From the NCBI GenBank assembly GCA_026996805.1, contig JALWKB010000230.1:1-32312 (forward strand): 32,312 nt of DNA. Reading direction: 5' to 3'. The stretch comes from Saprospiraceae bacterium (GTDB lineage Bacteria; Bacteroidota; Bacteroidia; Chitinophagales; Saprospiraceae). Under the pieces are notes generated by a model, which was not told the DNA's origin, did not search any database, and worked only from the letters and a program-made list of their open reading frames with translations. Shown one piece after another: positions 27,077 to 32,312 of the stretch. Both the position numbers and the translations under genes were made by a program. How positions within the stretch are numbered: the stretch's first letter is position 1; each line of letters opens with the position of its first letter.

Positions 27077-29161
27077 ATGAAGACATTTGCTGCATACTTC
27101 GGATGTGTGATTTGCACGGCACTTTGCACCTTGAGTCTCACGGCTCAGGTGCCCGACAAGATGAGCTATCAGGCCGTCTTGCGCGACGCCTCCAACCATC
27201 TGCTCTCCAATCAGACCGTGGGACTGCGCATAGCCATCTTGCGCGATGGGCCCACGGGAGCGGAAGTGTATGCCGAGACCCACACTGTCACCACTAATAC
27301 CAACGGTCTCGTCACCCTCGAAATCGGTGGCGGCACTGTCGTGGTGGGTAGCTTCGATTCCATCGATTGGAGTGCGGGTACCTACTTCCTCAAGGTCGAA
27401 TGGGATCCCGACGGCGGCACCGACTACACGCTCAGCCATAGCGGCCAACTCCTCAGTGTACCCTACGCTTTCCTCGCCCGCAATGCCGCGATAACGGACA
27501 ATGACGATAATGACCCGACAAACGAACTGCAGACGCTTTCCATCGTAGGCAACCAGCTCAGCATTTCCCGCGGCAACACGGTCACGATACCCACGGGGGC
27601 ACAAAAAGTAGACGACCTGCTCGATGGAAAGACCGACTCGAGCGGATCCAGCAACTTCATCGGTTATAAAGCTGGTGAGAAAGACGACGGAACGGAAAAT
27701 AACAACACCGCCTTGGGATATCAAGCCCTTGCGAACAACACATCGGGCTCGCACAATACAGCCTTAGGCGCATCGACCCTACAGTGGAATTCCACCGGCA
27801 CTTCAAATACGGCCATTGGTATAGAAGCTCTACATCCAAACACACGTGGTTCGAACAATATCGCTATAGGATACAGAGCAATAACTGCCCGCACTACGAG
27901 TTCCAATAACTTAGCAATCGGAAACATCTCTTTATTTCGAATCACCAAGGATGGAACGAATAACACCGGTATTGGAGAGGCCTCTCTGTATTCCAATACC
28001 TCCGGAAAGGGAAACACTGCAATAGGTCCCAATACCTTAGCGCATAACACTACGGGCGAAAACAACACCGCCATTGGTTATTTTACCTTAGGGGAAAACA
28101 CTCAAGGATCGAAGAACACTGCCATAGGATCATTACAGAGCAATGTGGATGGTTCGGGAAACACCGCATTAGGTGTTAATGCATTGGATAGTAATAGGCA
28201 TGGTAGCTTCAATACCGCCTACGGTAGCTATGCGCTACATGCATACGACTCCTTTGGAAAATCCAACACAGCAGTGGGTGCTAATGCAATGACTCTCAAC
28301 AAAATCCATGGGAATTATAACACAGCAATTGGCCACTTGAGTGGCAAGTCCAACGATACGTGTAACAACTCCACCAGTATTGGCTACAACACCACACCTA
28401 TTTCCTCCAACCGCATCCACATCGGCAATACCTCCGTCACTTGGATCGGCGGACAAGTCGCATGGTCCACTTATTCCGATCAGCGCATTAAGCGCAACAT
28501 CAGCGACGACGTCCACGGCCTCGACTTCATCCTCCGGCTGCGACCCGTCACCTACTACATCGACAAAGACCTCCAAGACTCCCTCATGGGCGTGACCGAC
28601 AATGCCGATTACCTCGCAAAGCACGACATCGAAAAGATCCGCTTTTCGGGCTTCCTCGCCCAAGAAGTCGAAGCAGCAGCCCGCGCCGTGGGCTACGATT
28701 TTAGCGGCCTCCAGCGTCCCGCCAACGACCGCGAACTCTACTCCCTCTCCTACGCCTCCTTCGTCGTACCACTCGTCAAAGCCGTCCAAGAACAGCAAGC
28801 TATCATCAGCCGTCAACGGGATCTCCTCGAAGAGCTTACCGTTGACGAGGAACGCCTCAGCACTCTTTTGCAAAATCAAACGTCGAAGATTCAATCCCTC
28901 GAGGGGAAAAACACCGTACTGCGCAAAGAGCTCAAACAGCAAGAGGAGAAAATACAAAAGCAAAAGGACCACATACAGTCCCTACAAGACAAGAGAAAAG
29001 ACATCTCTTCCAGGATTGCCACACTTCAGGACCTAATGCGACACAGACAGCAGCGCTTACATCAGCTCACACACCATATCCGTCTCCTTCAGGCCGAACT
29101 CAACCACTATACAGCACAAAATTCGCAAGGCGACGATACAACGCAAAATCGCAATCAGTGA
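27077..29161 (+). CDS. Secreted S74 tail-fibre-type autochaperone protein, cassette 3
   Basis: 694 aa. The signal peptide and N-terminal domain (VPDKMSYQAVLRDASNHLL) are close to those of the 1020-aa proteins, but only one NE-QTL repeat (DPTNELQTLSIVGNQLS) is present. YadA-like repeats (about 208-440; NNTALGYQALANNTSG type) are diverged from the other copies. The S74 domain starts at Ser467 with SDQRIK (Lys472) and reads on through GLDFILRLRPVTYYIDK and FSGFLAQEVEAAARAVGY. A long charged coiled coil (about 580-694) ends the protein. Cleavage at Ser467 would release the chaperone plus coiled coil. Likely a shorter surface fibre of the same family. Confidence 0.9.
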   Translation: MKTFAAYFGCVICTALCTLSLTAQVPDKMSYQAVLRDASNHLLSNQTVGLRIAILRDGPTGAEVYAETHTVTTNTNGLVTLEIGGGTVVVGSFDSIDWSAGTYFLKVEWDPDGGTDYTLSHSGQLLSVPYAFLARNAAITDNDDNDPTNELQTLSIVGNQLSISRGNTVTIPTGAQKVDDLLDGKTDSSGSSNFIGYKAGEKDDGTENNNTALGYQALANNTSGSHNTALGASTLQWNSTGTSNTAIGIEALHPNTRGSNNIAIGYRAITARTTSSNNLAIGNISLFRITKDGTNNTGIGEASLYSNTSGKGNTAIGPNTLAHNTTGENNTAIGYFTLGENTQGSKNTAIGSLQSNVDGSGNTALGVNALDSNRHGSFNTAYGSYALHAYDSFGKSNTAVGANAMTLNKIHGNYNTAIGHLSGKSNDTCNNSTSIGYNTTPISSNRIHIGNTSVTWIGGQVAWSTYSDQRIKRNISDDVHGLDFILRLRPVTYYIDKDLQDSLMGVTDNADYLAKHDIEKIRFSGFLAQEVEAAARAVGYDFSGLQRPANDRELYSLSYASFVVPLVKAVQEQQAIISRQRDLLEELTVDEERLSTLLQNQTSKIQSLEGKNTVLRKELKQQEEKIQKQKDHIQSLQDKRKDISSRIATLQDLMRHRQQRLHQLTHHIRLLQAELNHYTAQNSQGDDTTQNRNQ

Positions 29162-29610
29162 TGACACCACGACAAGCCCTCCAGCGACAGCTAATGAGTA
29201 GGCATTATACTTCATGCCAAATGTCACGAGCTCTTGGCTCTTCATACGCCTCCCTCACAAGGATGAAGGGCATGGAAGAACCTCGATACTATGTGTATCC
29301 AACGACCACCGAGCTTCAGCACGGCAAAACCAATGGAACAACGACACGACATATGGGTGTATGCGAAGTCCACATCCTTTATGAGCAATTTGCACAACCA
29401 ACTCTGCAGATACTGTATCGTAGTGCATTTCATACGGATCTAAAACATGACTTCTGGAATCAAAAGCCACAGGGTACGAGGAAGCGCCACGGTTCGGGTC
29501 TATTTTTCGGTTACATCTCTAATCCACTTCAATAAGGATAAAAACAGTAAAAACAATCGCTATAAACCATACACACACAAAACAAAATCACAAACTAAAA
29601 CTCTTGAGCT
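29162..29610. other. Intergenic region before the solitary S74 gene, doubtful 124-aa ORF
   Basis: This gap is longer than the others in the array and lacks the T9SS gene expected before an S74 gene. A + strand ORF from ATG 29161 to 29535 (124 aa) overlaps the preceding stop. It has no signal peptide, no sorting domain and no recognised family, and I do not trust it as a gene. The last 80 bases before 29611 are A-rich with several TAAAA/ACAAAA stretches, a plausible leader. No hairpin terminator like those after the other S74 genes was seen. Confidence 0.35.
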
Positions 29611-31698
29611 ATGAAAACACGAATGAGCTGGACAGTCTTCATCGCCACTTTGGTCTCGATCGTTGCGTTAAACGTTCGCGCACAAGTGCCCGCCAAGATG
29701 TACTATCAGGCGGTACTGTTTGACCCCTACGATAGGGTCCTCAACAACCGAACGGTTGGACTTCAACTCAGCATCATCCGAAGAGATTCCATCGATACCG
29801 TCGTCTATTCCGAAACCCACACGACGACAACCAATGCCAGCGGCTTGGCGAGCATTGTGATCGGTGACGGTACACCGATTTCAGGTAGTCTGTCCGACAT
29901 CGACTGGAGCACGGGCAGTTACTTTCTCCAAGTTAAATGGGATCCCAATGGAGACACCAACTACATCCTCAGCAACACAGCTCAGCTCCTCAGCGTGCCC
30001 TACGCGTTTTACGCGCAGACCGTCGAAGAAATCAACGACGCCGATACGGACTCCACCAACGAGTTGCAGACGCTTACCATCTCCGGCAACCAGCTCAGCA
30101 TCTCCGATGGCAATACCGTTACCCTGCCCATTGGTGCACAAAAAGTCGACGACCTGATCGATGGAAATAGCAACCGTACGGGATCAAGCATCTACGTTGG
30201 CTTAAATGCCGGTGCACACGCCAACGACTCTGCAGTGGACAACACTGCCATGGGCTACAACGCCTTATACAAAAACACAATCGGCGGTAGAAATGTGGCA
30301 TTTGGATCCAACGCCCTTTATTCCAATACCACGGGGTATGCAAACATCGCCATCGGCAGCTCCGCGCTGTATTCCAACACTACCGGGTACCGCAACATTG
30401 CTATCGGCCCTTCCGCAATGCATAATCTCATCGATGGACGCGACAACATTGCCATTGGCACAGAAGCGCTATCGAATAGTACCTGGTGTCAATTTAATCT
30501 CGCCATCGGTCATTATGCGCTGTACTCCACTACCACCGGTTCTTCCAATATCGGAATAGGATACCGCGCCCTCTACGCAAATTCCACAGGGGGAGGTAAT
30601 ATCGCAGTGGGAGAAAGTTCTTTAGAAAACAACACCGAAGGATTTGGCAATATCGCAATAGGCTCCAATGCGCTCAAGAACAACACTTTTGGGGAGAACA
30701 ATATTGCTGTAGGATATCAAGCCATGCACGACAATACCAAGGGCACGAAGAACGCCGCTCTTGGATATTCCGCATTGCTCCGTAATACCACCGGCAACTC
30801 CAATACGGCCATCGGATATAAAGCATTGTCGACCAATACCATCGGCTCCTTCAATACAGCCATCGGTTTCGAGGCCTACAGCTCCTGCTCGGGATGCAAT
30901 AACACCATCAGCATCGGATACAACGCACGACCGCCCTACTCTAATTACGCACACTTCGGTAACTCTTCCATCACCTGGATCGGCGGGCAAGTCCCATGGT
31001 CGATTTATTCCGACCAGCGCATCAAGCGCAATATCAACGACGACGTCCACGGCCTCGACTTCATCCTCCGACTGCGACCCGTCACCTACTACATCGACAA
31101 AGACCTGCAGGATTCCCTCATGGGCGTGATCGACAACGCCGACTACCCCGAAAAGTACGACATCGAAAAGATCAAGTTCTCCGGCTTCCTCGCCCAAGAA
31201 GTCGAAGCAGCAGCCCGCGCCGTGGGATACGACTTCAGTGGCCTCAGGCGACCTAAACACGACAGCGATCTCTACTCCCTCTCCTACGCCTCCTTCGTCG
31301 TGCCCCTCGTCAAGGCCGTCCAAGAACAACAGACACTTATCGACCGTCAAGAGGACCTCATCCACGCTCTACTCGAAAGAAAAGAGCAAGCACTCACACA
31401 AATACAACAACACAGCGAGAAAATCCACGCCTTTGAAGCAGACAACAAAAGACTCACTTCCCTCCTCCTGACCAACGACGAAAAAATCCAAGCCCAAACC
31501 CAACAAATACACGCGCTCCAAAGGGAAATAGACACTTCCCTCGAGCAGCTCCACACCCTCGAACAACTGAGTCAGCGTCAACAGCAATGGCTCCAACAGC
31601 TCGAACAACAAGTCCAGCAACTCAAAGCCGAACTCGCCCAACAACGCACATCACGCCCGAAGAGCTTTACCACTGCCCAACAACCCAACCAACCATAG
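29611..31698 (+). CDS. Secreted S74 tail-fibre-type autochaperone protein, unpaired
   Basis: 695 aa. The signal peptide (MKTRMSWTVFIATL...VRAQ) and N-terminal domain (VPAKMYYQAVLFDPYDRVL) are the most diverged of the four. One NE-QTL repeat (STNELQTLTISGNQLS) is followed by YadA-like repeats (about 205-440, many with NIAIGSxALxxNTTG), then the S74 domain from Ser467 with SDQRIK (Lys472). From GLDFILRLRPVTYYIDK onwards it is again nearly identical to the other copies. A Gln-rich coiled coil ends in a stretch (QVQQLKAELAQQR) shared with the 1020-aa proteins. It has no T9SS partner directly upstream, so it may use a partner from a neighbouring cassette. Confidence 0.9.
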   Translation: MKTRMSWTVFIATLVSIVALNVRAQVPAKMYYQAVLFDPYDRVLNNRTVGLQLSIIRRDSIDTVVYSETHTTTTNASGLASIVIGDGTPISGSLSDIDWSTGSYFLQVKWDPNGDTNYILSNTAQLLSVPYAFYAQTVEEINDADTDSTNELQTLTISGNQLSISDGNTVTLPIGAQKVDDLIDGNSNRTGSSIYVGLNAGAHANDSAVDNTAMGYNALYKNTIGGRNVAFGSNALYSNTTGYANIAIGSSALYSNTTGYRNIAIGPSAMHNLIDGRDNIAIGTEALSNSTWCQFNLAIGHYALYSTTTGSSNIGIGYRALYANSTGGGNIAVGESSLENNTEGFGNIAIGSNALKNNTFGENNIAVGYQAMHDNTKGTKNAALGYSALLRNTTGNSNTAIGYKALSTNTIGSFNTAIGFEAYSSCSGCNNTISIGYNARPPYSNYAHFGNSSITWIGGQVPWSIYSDQRIKRNINDDVHGLDFILRLRPVTYYIDKDLQDSLMGVIDNADYPEKYDIEKIKFSGFLAQEVEAAARAVGYDFSGLRRPKHDSDLYSLSYASFVVPLVKAVQEQQTLIDRQEDLIHALLERKEQALTQIQQHSEKIHAFEADNKRLTSLLLTNDEKIQAQTQQIHALQREIDTSLEQLHTLEQLSQRQQQWLQQLEQQVQQLKAELAQQRTSRPKSFTTAQQPNQP

Positions 31699-31729
31699 CC
31701 ACATTCGTCCCCACACACCACACCAGATC

Positions 31730-31752
31730 GGGGTGGAGCATAGCTCCACCCC
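31730..31752 (+). terminator. Hairpin after the unpaired S74 gene
   Basis: Perfect 10-bp stem GGGGTGGAGC / GCTCCACCCC with a 3-base loop, 31 bases after the stop. The sequence differs from the cassette 1 and 2 hairpins but the position is similar. A C-rich run follows, not a T-run. Confidence 0.6.
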
Positions 31753-31832
31753 ACCCCCATACCTCAAACATGCATTTTATGTCGTAATTTACACCATTCG
31801 TCGAAAAAATATGTACATTCATTACATCTCCC

Positions 31833-31863
31833 TTGGATAGAACCTTCGGCCTTCAAATCTTTG
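31833..31863 (+). promoter_or_regulatory. Promoter of the right-edge T9SS/S74 cassette
   Basis: TTG (31833-31835), 20 bases, then AATCTTTG (31856-31863). It lies in a block (from CGTCGAAAAA at 31799) that aligns without gaps to 18768-18804. A second box, TAAGTTTG (about 31886-31893), fits the TAnnTTTG consensus exactly and may be an alternative start point. Confidence 0.6.
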
Positions 31864-31900
31864 CAGTGGCGATCCATTGAAAAGGGTAAGTTTGCAATTG

Positions 31901-31908
31901 TATAAAAT
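31901..31908 (+). promoter_or_regulatory. TATAAAAT translation-start element, right-edge cassette
   Basis: TATAAAAT ends ten bases before ATG 31919. The sequence TATAAAATCGTTGGCACT before ATG is the same as in cassettes 2 and 3. Confidence 0.5.
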
Positions 31909-31918
31909 CGTTGGCACT

Positions 31919-32312
31919 ATGATTGCACGACTCCTAAGACACTTCCAACACGCACTTTGGCTCGCGGGGATAACTTTCTTCGTTCATCCATCCTCCGCCC
32001 AATTCGCCGTCTTGCCCATCGGCGGCGATGCTCTCGGGCCAGACGGATCAGCTTCCTACTCCGTCGGTCTGCCCGCCTACCAACACTACCGCAGCGCCAT
32101 CCTCTACGTCCAGGAAGGCGTCCAACAGCCCAATCTCCCCCGCAGCACGCGCACAGCCAATCCTGCAGCCATCTCCCTACAGCTCTATCCCAACCCCGCT
32201 ACGGAACAGCTCTTCCTGCACTTTCCCAGCGATGCACCCGAAGGGCTCCACTACCGCATCATCGACACCCGAGGACGCACCGTCCAAGTGGGGCGACTGT
32301 CCCACACTGCCG
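31919..32312 (+). CDS. T9SS type A sorting-domain protein, right-edge cassette, partial
   Basis: Open from ATG 31919 to the window end (131 codons), so absent from the ORF track. Signal peptide (MIARLLRHFQHAL...SSAQ), GGDALGPDGSASYSVG domain, QEGVQQP, and the start of the sorting domain (LQLYPNPATEQL...RIIDTRGRTVQVG) are present. The signal end FFVHPSSAQ and PATEQ match the cassette 2 protein. By analogy an S74 gene should follow outside the window. Confidence 0.88.
   Translation, partial: MIARLLRHFQHALWLAGITFFVHPSSAQFAVLPIGGDALGPDGSASYSVGLPAYQHYRSAILYVQEGVQQPNLPRSTRTANPAAISLQLYPNPATEQLFLHFPSDAPEGLHYRIIDTRGRTVQVGRLSHTA

Noticed and set aside
29158-29535. 125-aa ORF overlapping the end of the cassette 3 S74 gene
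   Set aside because: It starts on the stop codon of the real gene, lacks any signal or domain, and sits where no T9SS gene can be recognised; kept only as a note on the intergenic region.
19439-31698. Prophage tail-fibre region
   Set aside because: S74 domains occur in phage fibres, but these genes have signal peptides, are paired with T9SS-sorted proteins, and no other phage genes are present.

Overview
The window looks like chromosome of a member of the Bacteroidota. Evidence: type IX secretion (T9SS) type A C-terminal sorting domains, promoter-like TTG / TAnnTTTG pairs, TAAAA-type translation starts with no Shine-Dalgarno sequence, a YqaE-type membrane protein of the kind seen in this phylum, and many S74 'tail fiber domain' surface proteins. 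Most of the window is GC-rich. One block, about 8.7-15.6 kb, is clearly AT-rich and stands out as foreign. Genus and species cannot be called. All family assignments come from reading the sequence; no database was searched.

Layout. (1) 1-5342, minus: a very large bacterial alpha-2-macroglobulin lipoprotein with a CLEQ thioester site, running off the left edge and absent from the ORF track because it has no stop in the window. (2) 5745-6185, minus: YqaE/Pmp3-type membrane protein. (3) 6408-7421, plus: lipoprotein esterase of the PHB-depolymerase/feruloyl-esterase type. (4) 7422-8841: about 1.4 kb without an intact gene. It holds a GC-rich chain of mini-hairpins (7461-7589), probable minus-strand gene debris, and the start of the AT-rich region. 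(5) 8842-15556: an AT-rich two-gene operon encoding a membrane-anchored protein with three zinc-binding-like cysteine clusters, overlapping a 1603-aa DEAH helicase with a DUF1998-type C-terminus. This is the best candidate for an undescribed anti-mobile-element system. (6) 15715-18535: three GC-rich genes, comprising an unrecognised soluble protein, an unrecognised membrane protein, and a DUF5685-like protein with three membrane segments and a Cys/Gly-rich tail. (7) 18894-32312: a tandem array of secreted-protein cassettes. Each full cassette pairs a ~171-172-aa T9SS-sorted protein with a large secreted protein made of NE-QTL repeats, YadA-like 17-residue repeats, an S74 intramolecular-chaperone domain and a coiled coil. 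There are three full pairs, one S74 gene alone, and the start of another pair at the right edge.

How the genes may work together. Each small T9SS protein directly precedes an S74 protein, so the pairs probably act together at the cell surface, for example as adhesive fibres; this is inference. The array is evolving quickly: two of the 1020-aa genes differ at one residue and form part of a 3826-bp tandem duplication, and the T9SS gene between them looks like a mosaic of its neighbours. The helicase operon has no integrase or recognisable attachment site beside it, but its base composition and the broken genes at its left border suggest insertion into an older gene region.
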